NCBI GenBank assembly: GCA_033032865.1
Contig: JAWHQI010000618.1
Coordinates: forward strand, 62,001-126,000
Reading direction: 5' to 3'
Source of the DNA: Dactylorhiza incarnata
Taxonomy: Eukaryota; Streptophyta; Magnoliopsida; Asparagales; Orchidaceae
DNA: 64,000 nucleotides
In this document: positions 30,861 to 43,000 of the stretch, one piece after another
Position numbering within the stretch: the first letter of the stretch is position 1
How the letters are laid out: each line of letters starts with the position of its first letter
Program-made: the position numbers and the translations under genes
The notes under the pieces: model-generated
Database searches by the model: none
Told to the model about the DNA's origin: nothing
Seen by the model: the letters and a program-made list of their open reading frames with translations, nothing else

Positions 30861-32345
30861 AAATGACTGCCCTCTGAGCAAATCAGACCTGGGACCTTGC
30901 CCCCCTTCCTCCGAGTCAATTTCATGTTGAATGCAAATGAGTCTTCACTGTGAAGCATCGTTCTAATGGGACCGTTGAGCACCTCAAAGCTCGTCTTAGG
31001 GCTCGCGGGTTCACTCAACAATGTGAACTCGATTATGAAGAGACATTCTCTCCAGTCACTAAGTTGAATACCGTTTGGGTCTTGATCTCCTTGTCCGTCC
31101 ATCGTCATTGGCCGTTGCATCAACTCGAAATAAAAAAATGTCTTCCTTAATGGTGATCTCGCTGAGACTGTCTCTTACAACAATTTTCTAGTTATGAAAC
31201 CACGGGGGAGTCTCTTGCCACCTTAAGAAATCTCTTTATGGATTCTAACAGCCTCCTCGGGCTTGGTTTGATAAATTCAGCTGATTCGTTCGTGATTTTG
31301 GCTTCACTCGGAGCTCGAAGAACTTCTCCTTGTTTACTCGTCACTGCCCGGCTGACACCGTGATACTCCTGGTATATGTTGATGATATTCTCATCACGGG
31401 GGATGACCTGAATAGTTTCTTTATGATTAAGAAGCACTTGACCTCACATTTTCAAAAAAAAGATTTGGGCAACCTCCGATATTTCTTGGGCATCGAGGTA
31501 GCTCGTCGACCCGATGGACTCGTCCTGTCTCAGCGGAAGTACTGTTTAGACTTTCACGATTCAGATTACTCTGGATGCAAACCTGCTGACACACCAATGG
31601 ATGCCAACCACAAGCTCTACGCTCATACGTCAGACTCAGATGTGCTTCTCCCTAATCCGGAGTACTATCGCCGCTTGGATGACAAGCTTATCTATTTAAC
31701 AGTCACATGACCCGATATATCCTTTGTTGTTGGGGTGATTGGCCGATTCATGCATGCTCCTCGGATGACCCACCTCCAGACTGTCGAATGAATTCTTCGG
31801 CATTTGAAGAATGCCCCAGGCCAAGGGCTTGCGTATACGCCCTTATCTTCTCTATCCTTGGTTGCCTACTCTGATGTAGACTATATCGGTTCTCTTGATG
31901 ATCGTAAGTCTACGAGTGACTACTGCACATACTTGTGGAGGACACCTAGTCATCTGGCGATGCAAGAAGAAAATGATTGTGGCCCGTTCGTCTGCAGAAG
32001 CTGAGTACCGTTCAATTACATTTGTTGTTTCTGAACTCACATGAGTGGAAAATCTTCTTACTGATCTTGGTGTGAAACTCCCATGTCCGGCGGTTCGCTG
32101 TTTCCTTAGTCAGGCCGCTATCCATATCGCCGAGAATCTTATTTTTTATGAACGTACCAAACATATCGAAGTTGATCGTCATTTCATATGAGAAAAGATT
32201 CAACTACGTAAACTTGATTTACGACATGTATCAGCTACTGAGCAGATTTCTAATATTCTCACAAAGGCCTTATTACGCCCACTATACTGACAGTTCGTTT
32301 CCAAGCTTGGTACCTACAATCGGTTGCTCCAAGCTTGCGGGGGAA
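30861..32345 (+). pseudogene. Copia F RT and RNase H
   Basis: Encodes VKHRSNGTVEHLKARLRARG, YVDDILITGDD (intact box, about 31375), LGNLRYFLGIEVARRPDGLV, NPEYYRRLDDKLIYLTVT, then RNase H pieces LAYTPLSSLSLVAYSDVDYI, YERTKHIEVDRHF and LLQACGGMQKT near the 3' LTR. About six stops or frameshifts. Confidence 0.8.
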
Positions 32346-32539
32346 TGCAGAAGACTTGAGCTAGCCCACGTATAAGCCAATTTAAAGGCCCGTTGTTGGC
32401 CTGTTGTTTAGTCCCACACCTTGGGTTGTAGTTTAGTTACCACTCCACCTTTCTATATATGTTGTACAAATCCTTGTATTGAAAGGTTAAAAAAATGGAG
32501 AAATAAATTCTTTTTCTATTTGTATTTTGGATTTCTACA
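32346..32539 (+). repeat. 3' LTR of Copia F
   Basis: 194 bp, TGCAGAAGACTTG to TTTCTACA, followed by target duplication AGTAG. Confidence 0.88.
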
Positions 32540-32544
32540 AGTAG

Positions 32545-33532
32545 CTATTTTGAGTTATGTCAATTGATATAGTAAAAGTTGGAATAAGTTATGTTTGTTT
32601 GATTGTAACTTGCGACTGCTAACAAGGAATACCTCGAATAATGCAACCTTATGTTTGAAATCATTAACCTTTTTTGGATGCTACTATAGCTGCTTTGATT
32701 TGAATGGAGCAGGGAGGTTCAAAGATGACCTAGGGTATGCTAGGTGCGTGTGAGTTCTAACAGGCAACCCTAGGTGTTGTGCCGGAGAAATAACTCTAGT
32801 GCCCTAGGTTACTACATGCAACTCAGACAAGACCCGACGAATGAATCACAAACAAGCAATAAAATAATAAATCACAAGCAGTGCACAATATTTATTTTCG
32901 GCTAGCAAACTTAGGCTTTCCTCCACGTGGAGGGACGAAACAAGAGCGCGCTAATGAATAGATCCTGCAACTCATAAAATAATTTAGAGCAAACAACCAC
33001 AATACCATAAATACAAGCAAGTATGAAATCACAATACCATATATCAATAATAAAAATGAAGATCCATACAACAAGATAGTACTCACGAAGTAGGAGGTGC
33101 TGGCGAGGACACTGCCCCAAAGGTGGTGGAGGTCGTACGGCGGCGACTTGGAATAGGATGTGGCTTGTGGCTACGGAGGTGGAGGTGTTCGAGTATTGAG
33201 GGCTGTCACGGATTTGGGAGGAGTGGGGAAAAGGATTGTAGGGCTGTGACTGGTAGAGTACTCACGGGGAGAGATGGAACTGGCCGTGGAGGGCAATAAG
33301 GTTGAGACTGGAAGGGAGTCGGGCAGTTGCGTGAGTAGCGTTTGGGCGTGGGCTGTGGAGATGAAATATGGGCGGTCGGCCGATTGGGGTGTAGACCGAT
33401 GGCGGTAGAGGAGGGAAGTCGACGCTGGGAGATCTGGCGGCTTGCGATTTCTCTGGACAGGGGCACTGACATTCTGTTTATCGTCATAGGAAATTATTCA
33501 TTTATATTTAATTGAAAATTTCTATTTAATTG
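32545..33532 (+). other. Intron sequence, no element identified
   Basis: The first 200 bp look like ordinary AT-rich intron. From about 32700 to 33490 the composition is more GC-rich (GGAGGTGGAGGT-type words) with an inverted CCTAGGGT/ACCCTAGG pair near 32730-32780. It may be an unrecognised element fragment; no protein family or LTR pair was found. Confidence 0.45.
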
Positions 33533-33672
33533 TGTAGAAATTAAGAGAAGGGAAATACTTGGTGTAATTTATTCTTCCACGTAGGGGCTCTTATATAGCA
33601 TTACAAAGAGACACACAACACCGCTAGCCGGTGTGGGACTAAACACAGACTTAAATATAATAACTCTCAACA
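33533..33672 (-). repeat. 3' LTR of the 1.69-kb element
   Basis: Minus-strand TATATAA at 33591-33597. Differs from the other copy only by G/A in the CCACGTAGG segment. Confidence 0.9.
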
Positions 33673-34500
33673 CTCCCCCTCAAGCTGAAGGGGAACCCTT
33701 CAGCTTGAACACAGCATAAAAGAAAAGGTAAATGGTGGTTGGCAATGTGGGACAAAACACCAGCCACCGAGGCCCAACCGCGTGTCACCGGGGATACTTC
33801 AACCGGGCAAAGGCCACACGACGTTGGTCCACAAACCGACCATGAGCACACTGGATGCTCCCGGAGCTGAAACCAGGTCAACCAACAAAGTCCAAACCAC
33901 ACCTACCTAACATCAAAGAAAAAGATGGGGAGACACACACAACATACGAAATATGCTTGGAGGCCGTGTGTGACTAAGGCAGGAGTCGGGAAAGAGGCAT
34001 CCGAGTCGCCGTTATCACAAACACCCCCCCTCACGTGGAACACGTGCAAGAAGGCATAGACTCGCATGGAGACACAGACAAAGACAATCAGAATAACACA
34101 TAAAACGAAAGACAACTATGGATAACGGTTGCCGGCAAGACCACGATCCGAGATGCAGCGAGCAAAGTACAAGCCAGCTGCGAGCAGAAGGCTCAAGCGG
34201 CTGCGAGCAGAGTGCTCAAGCAGCGGCGAGCAAAAAAAGGCTCAAGCAGCGGCGAGTGAGAAGAGAGGAAGAGAAGAGCTCGGCACCCAAAGAGCAGCAG
34301 CACGGAAACCATCGTCCATAGCACACGACTAGACGACACTACCAACACAATAACTAAACACAAAAAAACTACAGCGACACTTTAAAAAAAATTGGAGACG
34401 ACACGGCATAGCAGCAGCGGCACAACAGTCGGGAGAAGAAGTTCCAGCGGCAAGACGAGAGCAGCCGACAACACCGGAAGTAGAAGGGCAGCGGCAAGAA

Positions 34501-34610
34501 GAGGGTTGCCGGGCCGGAGAAGAAGCAGCCGCAACAACAAGAGGGCTGCCGGGCCGGAGAAGAAGCAACAACAACAACGAGAGGGCTGCCGGGCCAGAGA
34601 AGAAGAGGAA
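34501..34610. repeat. 40-bp minisatellite inside the 1.69-kb element
   Basis: Units start GAGGGYTGCCGGGCC at 34501, 34541 and 34581. The spacer is a CAA/GAAGAAG run. Confidence 0.8.
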
Positions 34611-35082
34611 TAGGCGCAGTAGCAGCTTCCTCTGGCAACTGGATTGAGGGAGGAGAAGGGAGGTCCCTCCGTCGATGAGAACGAGAGCAGAAGTCGCTCC
34701 CCCTGGCGACGGGATCGAAGGACGAGAAGAGCGCTCGACGGGATCGTCGATCGGCAGAGGAGCTCGACGGGAGAAGACGGGAGGTTGGAGTAGCAGACAG
34801 CGGCAGATCGATAACTGCGGGAGAAGCTGCGGCATCGGGAGAATCAGCGGCAGATCTTCAGTGAAGAAGTAGCGGAAGAGCCGCACGCAGCCGACGAGAC
34901 AGAGGCCCGCTCCCGTCCTTGGAATCAAGGAACGATCCCATCGACGGGAGCGAGGGGAAGGAGGAGCCGCAGTAGGGCTAGCAGCGCACGCGGAAAACAG
35001 AATAGAGGTCGGGGGTAGGTCGCGGGATGAGCAGAGCGAAAAAATTCTATTTAGGTTTTCAGATCGAAATGCTCTGATACCA

Positions 35083-35222
35083 TGTAGAAATTAAGAGAAG
35101 GGAAATACTTGGTGTAATTTATTCTTCCACATAGGGGCTCTTATATAGCATTACAAAGAGACACACAACACCGCTAGCCGGTGTGGGACTAAACACAGAC
35201 TTAAATATAATAACTCTCAACA
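35083..35222 (-). repeat. 5' LTR of the 1.69-kb element
   Basis: Adjoins the initiator-Met primer site at 35071-35082; outer flank is AATTG. Confidence 0.9.
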
Positions 35223-35436
35223 AATTGAAAGAAAATTTTACGGTATTACATTTTGACTTTCAGATATACATATGACCCCATATTTTTAGTATCTCAGGCA
35301 GCATGTTCAACGTATATTTCATTGGACTCTGCAATTAAGAAATGTTAGTGTGCGAAGTTTTGGTTTATAGCTATTTTTTGTTGTTGAGGGTTCGAGGATG
35401 CATTAATCTACTGTTTTAATTCTGAATTTCTGTTAG

Positions 35437-35642
35437 GTTGAATTAATTTTTGAAGGGAAAGCTTGTTCTGAGATACGGGAGGCTGCTCTTAATCTAACAA
35501 AGCGCTTGGCGCTCACAGCCCAAGAAACTTTTGGTGATTTTGAGGAGGCAGTTGAAAAGGATGCCACGAAAACAACAGTTCTTGATGGAACAGTTCACCC
35601 TCTAACTAGCTATGTTATTAACTACGTGAAGTTCTTATTTGA
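35437..35642 (+). CDS. EXO70A1: EXO70A-type exocyst subunit, internal exon c
   Basis: 206 bp, 68 codons plus two bases: VELIFEGKACSEIREAALNL, then LALTAQETFGDFEEAVEKDA and VLDGTVHPLTSYVINYVKFL, ending FLF plus GA. This is the most conserved stretch of plant EXO70A1. Acceptor TTCTGTTAG at 35436, donor GTATGTTC at 35643; the downstream intron is phase 2. Together the three exons give 185 codons without a stop, consistent with a functional gene. The next exon is not in the window, so the following intron exceeds 28 kb. Confidence 0.93.
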
Positions 35643-35911
35643 GTATGTTCTACCCTCAAAGTTTACTTTTTCTAGCTGTACTCCTGGCGCTAAATTTTTT
35701 TTATAGGAATTTTGAGCTAGCATTCAGTTGTTGCACCTAATTCCATTGCTGTCTTTACTTGGAGACTATCTTGTTCTGAAGCTGTTCGATATTATTGTTG
35801 CTACCTTTATGTTGGAAAATAGTTTTCTTTGGTACTTCTCAGCTGTTATATTTGTCAGCCATATCTCAAGTTTGTACTTCCATATGGGGTTAAAAAACCA
35901 AAAATTATAAG
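35643..35911 (+). other. EXO70A1: Start of a giant EXO70A intron
   Basis: Unique-looking AT-rich sequence from donor GTATGTTC to the ATAAG target site of Copia G. Everything to the right in the window appears to lie in this intron. Confidence 0.7.
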
Positions 35912-36088
35912 TGTTAGCAAAATCCATGTAAAAAGGCCCATGAACAGGCCCATTTAGTTCTTCTTCTCTTTAGTCCCACACCGTGTATAGGCTTTTTCTG
36001 TCTCTCTCTCTCTCTCCTATATATTTGTATTCTTCCCTTGTATTTATACATAAGAGAAATATATACAAGTCTTTGGGACTTTACAACA
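35912..36088 (+). repeat. 5' LTR of Copia G
   Basis: 177 bp, TGTTAGCAAAATCC to TTTACAACA. Contains (CT)n followed by TATATAT at 36018-36024. Confidence 0.9.
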
Positions 36089-36100
36089 TGGTATCAGAGG

Positions 36101-36780
36101 CAGGTTCCGCTTGTCTCTGACCGCGGTCCCCTTATATTTTTTTTCAGTCCGCAATTCCTGCGGCCTTTTCCTTTCAGACCGCAGCTCTCCTGCGGTCTAT
36201 CCTCTTTCAGACCGCTTCCTGCGTGGTCTCTTCTTCTCCTGCGGCGTGGCTTCCTGCGTGGTCTCCCCTCCTAGCTTTTATAAGCCTCTTTCCTGACAAG
36301 TGGGCCCTCTGTTCTCTCCTCCGCTTCTCGCAGCTCCCGTCCCGCAGACCGCAGATCGCAATCCGCAGATCGCAGCTCGCAATCCGCTTCTCGCAGCTCG
36401 CCGGCAGACCGCTTCCCGTTTCGCAGAACGCAGCTCGCAGACCGCAGCTCGCCGGCAGACCGCAGCTCCCGGCAGACCATTCTTCTCGCAGCTCGCCAGC
36501 GATCGTTCCTGACCGCTGCGCCATTCTTCTCGCAGCTCGCCATCGATCAATCCAGACCACTGCGTCGTTCCTCTCCTGCTCGCCTGCGATCTTTCCTGAC
36601 TGCTGCTCTGCCTTCAGCCGCTCTGCTCGCCTGCGATCTCTCCTGACTGCTGCTCTGCCTTCAGCCGCTCTGCCCGCAGCCTCTCCAGACCGCTGCCGCT
36701 GCTTCCTCGCAGACCGCTGCCGCACCAGTTTGCTGTTGCTGCATCCTAGGCCGCAGCCGCTCCGTTCACGGTTCGGTCTC
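36101..36780 (+). other. Copia G leader
   Basis: About 680 bp of CGCAGCTCGC-type repeats (36300-36560), then CTGACTGCTGCTCTGCCTTC duplicated at 36597 and 36643. Open in several frames on both strands because of the repeat, not because it encodes a known protein. Confidence 0.7.
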
Positions 36781-37650
36781 ATGGGTTCCTCGGTCGACTC
36801 CATTGAGGTGCCTACTGCTCGTGTACCTCCTCCTCCCGAACTCCGCGATGAGTTGCGGATCACCACGATTTCCTTGTCCGGCAAGAAAAACTTTGTGCCT
36901 TGGGTGCACTCTGTTCGCCGGGTCCTTCAGGCCAAAGGGCTTTTGCCTCATCTCACGCAACCACCTCCCTCCCCTTCTACCGATGATTGGATGCGGAATG
37001 ACGGTAGAGTTCAGACGTGGCTTCTCAACTCTATGGATGGCGAATCATACCAAATGGCCATGTATCACGAGACAGCCAAGGGCATGTGGGATGAGCTTCA
37101 TTCCTTGTACTCGGGCAAGGATAGCCTCCAGCACCTCTATGACATTATTACTGATCTTCAGGCCCTGGATACGGGCGGGGCTGCGGACATGACCTCTTTT
37201 GTTGCTCGTGCTAAGGGTCTTACTGAAGCATGGATCCAGCATCAACCATCTACCACTGATCTCGCGACTCAACGGACTCAGAAGGAAGCCGTCTGTATTG
37301 CTATGATGATGGCCCGTGTTCCTCCACATCTGCACAGTGTTCGAGCACAGATACTATCTTCCACTACAACACCCTCTCTCCATCTTAGACTCCTACAGTC
37401 TTTTCTCCAGTTCTCCTTCAGCAACCTCTCCTGCCAACTCCTCCTGGTCGTGGCCCTTCCACCAGGGGAGGACGCCACCCGTCTCGGGGACGAGGACGTG
37501 GTGGCCGTTCTTCTCTGAAGTGTACCTACTGTTCTCGTGAGGGTCATCTAGAAGCTACATGCTACCGTAAACATGGCCTACCTCCGCATCTGGCCGCTTC
37601 CGCTACTCCAGTTCCTTCTGATGCCCCTGGCGCTTCCAACCTTGGAACTC
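36781..37650 (+). pseudogene. Copia G gag
   Basis: Starts MGSSVDSIEVPTARVPPPPE at 36781, an ATG soon after the repeat leader. LRITTISLSGKKNFVPWVHS, TWLLNSMDGESYQMAMYHET, DSLQHLYDIITDLQALDTGG and TQKEAVCIAMMMARVPPHL form the UBN2-type gag core. A frameshift near 37390 separates it from RGGRHPSRGRGRGGRSSLK and the CCHC knuckle CTYCSREGHLEATC at about 37520-37565. Confidence 0.85.
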
Positions 37651-38239
37651 CTACTCGCCAGGAATATGAAGACCTTCGCACACAGTTCCAGCAGCTCCAA
37701 GGCAGTATTGATAGGCCATCTGGCTCGGTTGTCTCTTTCTCTACTCAAGGTATATCCTGTCTTTCTTACAGCTCTCACTGGATAGTTGACTCTGGAGCAA
37801 CTCATCATATAACATCTCAGAAACCGCCCTGGTACTCGACAACCTCTCACCCGCCATCTATTATTGTTGCTAATGGCGACACTACCCCGGTCTCTGGTGT
37901 TGCTGATCTCCGCCTCACTCCTACCTTGCTACTCTCCGCAGTTCTTCATGTTCCAGGCTCCCCGTTTAACTTGCTTTCTGTTAGCCAGTTAACACGGGAT
38001 CTTGACTGTTGCATAACTTTCTCTCCTTCATCTTTTGTTTTGCAGGATCGCCGTACACAGAGTATCATTGGTAGCGGTCGGCTGACGAATGAGCTATATC
38101 TCTTGGATCTCCCACCTATCAGTCTTTCTTCCATCTCCACTTCTGACTGGCACTGTCGCCTTGGGCATGCTCCCCTTCCGGTTCTCAAGAAAGCTCTTCC
38201 TAGTGTTTTACTCCAAGAGTTCACTTGTGAATCATGTAT
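37651..38239 (+). pseudogene. Copia G protease and integrase N-terminal part
   Basis: Encodes SSHWIVDSGATHHIT (intact protease active site), LLSAVLHVPGSPFNLLSVSQ, then DWHCRLGHAPLPVLKKALP and FTCESCI, the integrase HHCC segment, cut after CESCI by element H. The frame is open across this part. Confidence 0.88.
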
Positions 38240-39914
38240 TGTCACGACCCGTCTCGGAGCAAGAAACGTGCGCTACGGGCGGGTCGTGATGCCGCAGTCA
38301 TGGGGATGTAACCCCATGTCTGTAAGGCGGAAGCAGAGTTTATTTGTATTTGTCTTGAAAATAGGCGAATTGTTTATGACAATATATTGATTTTGATTCA
38401 AATATGAGGAAGCTTTAATAAAAAAATTTATGCAGGCACGCTAATGATCATGCAATGCTATTCAGTTTTATTCCATATCTACATATATATTATAGTTGTC
38501 CCAGTACATGAAAATGACGAACTATTACAGAAATGAAATCCAACAGTACAAGTAAAGAAGTACAGGGAACCTGCATGTAAGCAAAACAAAACCTCCAAGG
38601 ATCAGTAGAAGATGTGCAGCTCGGGCTCAGGGGGCAGGTGGCGCAGTCACAAACTCTAAGGCAATTTCCAAGAAAAGAAAAAGCCTCAGAACCATTATAC
38701 AAAGAACTAAACTGGTACAACAAAACTAAACAAAAACAGAACTAAAGTGAGCAGTGACATAAGTGAAAACACGTGAAATATGTATGTGTTGTCATATCAA
38801 GTCCAAAGTCAAAACCCGCGTTCTGAAGATAAGGTCCCTGTGAACCCGTATCCTCAAGCCAAGGCGGTGCACCATCTGAACATACTATATCTACATGTTT
38901 TACTTATGTGTTTGCCTGAACAGACGATTTAGGTGGTTGTCAACTATCAGTAAGTGGCGTACTATAAGAATTTAAATTAAATTGTTTGCAAGTGAGATGC
39001 GGTCTCGACTTGCCTGAAATCGGGCTGAGATTGACAGTAGCAGGTGCGCGACGCAAACGAGCGAACAACCTGATCGGGCAAAAGTATAGGTGGTGGACAA
39101 ATTAGCTAAACGGCTAATTAAATGTGGAATTGCAAGTAGGAGCGGGTTAAGCGAGTTACCGCGCAGGAATCGGAGTTTGGCGGCGTTGCGATTAGGGGAA
39201 AACCCTAAATCGGAGGGGACTTCGCGTATTCCGGCGAAAGGAGACGACGACCGTCACCGGGGAATACGGATACCTAACATAGAAACGACGAAAATCTGTG
39301 AATCGCGTCCGAACAATTTATCGGAACGCAGCACATGCCATAAACTTCAGAAAAAATGCAAATTAACACAGAGGGGGCAGAATTATTACCAAAGCGCGTC
39401 GAATTCGCGCTTCCGGAGGCGAGAGGAGGGAAAAGGCTGAAATCAGCCCTTGAGGGGGCTGTCCGGCGAGCAGAAGGGAGCAGAAAGGCTGTCCGGCGAG
39501 CAGAAAGGCTGTCTGGAGGAGGAAGAAAGGCTGTCCGGCGAGCAGAAGGGAGCAGGAGTAGCTGTCGAGCCCTTTGCAGCTGCTGGAGGAGGCGCAGGAG
39601 ACGTGTGCGGCACTTCCCGCTGGCGACCTAGACAACTGGAGCAGAAAAAGGGGGCAACGACAGCTTCAGAAGGTGGAAACGAGTGGATTGCGGCACCTGG
39701 GAGGCGGAACGGCTGGAGGCGGAGCAGGCGGCGGGAGACGGGAGACGGGAGACGCGCGGGAGTCGGGGCTGCGGGAGCCCTAGCCGAGCGGAAATGAAAT
39801 GAATTCGGGGGGGGGGGGGTTCCTTTTAGCGATCTTGGAGGCGGTGGCTGATAAGGTTAGGTTATTATTATTATAGTATTATTATTATTCTTATTCTTAT
39901 TCTAGGTTATTACA
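38240..39914 (-). repeat. 3' LTR of element H (1,675 bp)
   Basis: Minus strand TGTAATAACCTAG...GGTCGTGACA. Contains a GGCTGTCCGGCGAGCAGAA minisatellite at about 39460-39560 and a (TTA)n/(TTATTC)n stretch near 39865-39900. Relative to the 5' LTR it has an extra segment near 39632-39658 and lacks about 140 bp found near 46785-46920. Confidence 0.92.
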
Positions 39915-39930
39915 ATCTCCCCCACTTAGG
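39915..39930 (-). promoter_or_regulatory. Polypurine tract of element H
   Basis: The minus strand reads CCTAAGTGGGGGAGAT directly before the 3' LTR start TGTAATAACC. Confidence 0.85.
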
Positions 39931-40039
39931 AAGTTTCGTCCCGAAACACTCAAGATTCCCCAGGATGGGGTTTGATTACAGTTTAACTAAGAATAGAGAT
40001 AACAATGGACAGGAGAACAAGATCAGAGACTTACCAAGC

Positions 40040-43000
40040 TCAAGAGAACAAGTGAGGATACTTGTTGCGCATGTCAGACTCTAGCTCCCACGTGTACTCT
40101 TCAGACTTGCCGTTCCTCCAAAGCACTCGGACCATCGGAATGGTTCTCTTTCGAAGCTTGCGTTCTTGAAATTCTACGATCTTTGTGGGCTCAACAGGAT
40201 ACGAGAGATTAGCTTCAGGGACAACAGGAATCTCTTCCAGAACACGGTTCGGGTCATGAATGTACTTCCGAAGTTGGCTAATGTGGAAGACATTGTGAAT
40301 GCCAGCCAAAGTAGCAGGAAGGTCAAGACGGTAAGCAGATGATCCGACACGTTTCAAGATAGAATACGGTCCCACAAACCTCGGACTAAGCTTGTGATGA
40401 CGACCAAACCGTTTCACCCCTGGAGAAGGCGAAACCTTCAAGAATACTTGATCACCTTCAGCAAAACCTAGCGGACGGCGGTGCTGATTTGCATATTTGC
40501 TTTGTCTCTCGATAGCACGATTGAGCTGAAGTCGAGTCTTTCTAGTAGCTTCTTCCATTTCCTGAAGCAACTCAGGTCCTACCACCACCTTTTCACCAAC
40601 TTCAGTCCAATAAAGAGGAGTCCTGCAACGTCGCCCATACAAGGCTTCGAAGGGGGCCATTCGGAGGCTCTCTTGATAGCTGTTGTTGTAGGCAAACTCT
40701 ACCAAAGGTAGGTGATCATCCCAAGCTCCTTTGAAATCCAAAATATAGCACCGAAGCATGTCTTCAAGAATCTGATTAACCCTTTCAGTCTGACCATCGG
40801 TCGTCGGGTGATAAGCAGTGCTCGGGTTGAGTTCGGTGCCCAAGGCTTGCTGGAAACCTTTCCAAAAATGCGAAACGAATCTGGAGTCGCCATCTGACAC
40901 AATGCGCAAAGGAATCCCATGAAGTCTGACGATCTCCGATACATATATTCGAGCCATTTTCTCGGTAGAGTGACCTTCCCGATAAGGGATGAAGTGAGCC
41001 ACCTTGGTTAACCGATCAACTATGACCCAAATCGCATCATGTTTTCTCGGAGTACGAGGCAAACCAGTGATGAAATCCATAGAAACGTCTTCCCATTTCC
41101 ATTCAGGAATAGGCAGAGGCTGCAAAAGACCACCGGGACGCTGACGCTGAGCCTTCACCTTCTGACAAGTCAAACATCGAGAGATGAAACGGGCTATGGA
41201 ATTCTTCATACCAGGCCACCACACGATCTGTTTCAAATCGTGATACATCTTATTATTTCCAGGATGGCCAGAAATGCGGGATTCATGCGCTTCGCGACAT
41301 ATACGATCAAGTAAGTCGGGAACATCGGGAATGCACAGGCGACCTCGGAAGCACAAGACATCATCGGAGAGAGAGAAATCCGGAAGAGTTCCAAGCTCGA
41401 CCCCTTGGCGGATACGCTGGAGTTCAGGGTCTGATGACTGCAAGTCTTTTGCTTGTTCCACCCATGAGGGTCCAAGAGCATCAGCTTGACCTTCAGGTAA
41501 GAGAGATATATCCATCCGTTCAAGGTCTTCAATTAAAGCTGCTAGAGTGGCTGACATAAGTGCACAGGAAATAACGGAGGCCTGACGACTCAACGCATCA
41601 GCTACCGGATTGGCCTTGCCGGGAACGTAACTGAGTGTCAAATCATAGTCCGCTACAAATTCAATCCACCGTCTCTGACGAAGATTGAGATCCTTCTGGT
41701 CAAAAATATATTTCAAACTCTGATGGTCGGTAAAGAAATGGCACTTCACGCCATAGAGATAATGACGCCAGAGTTTCAATGCAAACACGACCGCAGCAAA
41801 TTCCAAGTCGTGCGTGGGATAATTGCGTTCATGAGTCTTTAACTGTCTTGACCCATAAGCAATAACACGATCGTCTTGCATCAAGACACAGCCCAAACCA
41901 GTACCAGAAGCGTCGGTGTACACAGAAAATTCTATCCCCTCAGACGGAAGAGCTAACACTGGCGCTGTACAGAGACGTTGCTTCAATTCTACGAATGCCT
42001 GTTCGCACTGATCTGACCAATCGAATCTAGCATGCTTTTGAGTTAGCCTTGTCAGTGGAGTGGCAAGAGAAGAAAATCCTTGGACGAAACGTCGGTAGTA
42101 GCCAGCCAAACCAAGAAAACTGCGGATGTCAGTGGGGGTAGCAGGTCGCTTCCAGTTCATAACTGCAGAGATCTTAGCGGGATCAACAGAAAGTCCATCT
42201 CCAGAAATGACGTGGCCTAAGAAAGCAATCCGATCCAACCAGAACTCGCATTTTGCCAGCTTGGCATAGAGTTGGTTCTGACGCAGTGCGGAAAGAGTGA
42301 GTCTGAGATGTACTGCGTGATTTTCACGAGTCTTGGAATAGACCAGAATATCATCAATAAACACGATGATGAACTTATCCAGATACTCACGGAAGACGCG
42401 GTTCATCATATCCATGAAGGCAGAAGGCGCATTCGTCAAACCAAAGGACATTACTAAGAACTCAAAATGTCCATATCGGGTGCGAAAGGCAGTCCTGGAA
42501 ATGTCTGATTCCTTGATCTTCAGCTGATGATACCCTGATCTGAGATCGATCTTGGAAAAGACGATACTGCCCTTAAGCTGATCAAAGAGATCATCCACAC
42601 GTGGAAGTGGATACTTGTTCTTGATCGTTACCTTGTTCAAATCTCGGTAATCGATACAGAGTCTCATGGATCCATCCTTCTTTTTCACGAAAAGGACGGG
42701 GGCTCCCCAAGGAGAAGAGCTAGGACGAATATACCCATGTTCAAGCAATTCATCTAATTGAGATCGAAGCTCTTCCAATTCGCGCGGGGCCATCCGGTAC
42801 GGAGCTTTCGATAGAGGGCGCGTCCCGGGCTCTAAGTCAATGGAGAACTCCACATCTCGGTCAGGAGGCATCCCAGGTAATTGAGCAGGAAATACGTCGG
42901 GAAATTCCGAAGCAATTGGAATACATTCTAGTTGGGGGGAAACAAAATCCGAAGTGGAAGCATAGACAAAATGAGCTGAACAACCTTGCCCAAGAAGGCG

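Larger units (their letters stand above)
27687..32539 (+). mobile_element. Copia element F (complete ends, decayed coding)
   Basis: LTRs 27687-27871 and 32346-32539 enclose a Copia-ordered interior. Exact 5-bp target duplications AGTAG at 27682-27686 and 32540-32544. Primer site TGGTATCAGAGC at 27872-27883 and purine tract GCGGGGGAA before the 3' LTR. Same orientation as EXO70A. Many stops and frameshifts in gag and pol; the LTRs differ at numerous positions, so it is older than H or the 1.69-kb element. Confidence 0.92.
33533..35222 (-). mobile_element. Young non-autonomous LTR element (1,690 bp, 140-bp LTRs)
   Basis: LTRs 33533-33672 and 35083-35222 differ at one position in 140. Exact target duplications AATTG at 33528-33532 and 35223-35227. 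The minus strand has primer site TGGTATCAGAGC at 35071-35082 and a purine tract (CAGCTTGAGGGGGAG) at 33673-33687. The 1.4-kb interior encodes nothing recognisable; its longest open frame (34329-34928, minus) is low-complexity Leu/Pro/Ser sequence. It is larger than classic TRIMs and has Copia-like LTRs, so it is best called a short LARD or large TRIM. It must use another element's proteins. Confidence 0.9.
27485..35436 (+). other. EXO70A1: EXO70A intron of 7,952 bp holding two LTR elements
   Basis: Donor GTATGC (27485) to acceptor TTCTGTTAG (35436), phase 0. It contains Copia F and a 1.69-kb non-autonomous LTR element, with about 1.4 kb of other sequence. If transcribed, the whole intron must be removed to keep the frame. 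Confidence 0.85.

Noticed and set aside
34329..34928. Open frame of about 200 codons in the 1.69-kb LTR element
   Set aside because: Leu/Pro/Ser-rich low-complexity translation of a GCC/GAAGAAG minisatellite; nothing resembles gag or any known protein.
36207..36884. Long minus-strand open frame of about 225 codons over the Copia G leader
   Set aside because: Composition is Arg/Ser/Glu repeats from the CGCAGCTCGC words, on the opposite strand to the element. No domain.
36223..37518. A 431-codon host gene starting at 36223
   Set aside because: The first 186 codons are leader repeats; the recognisable Copia gag starts at the ATG at 36781.
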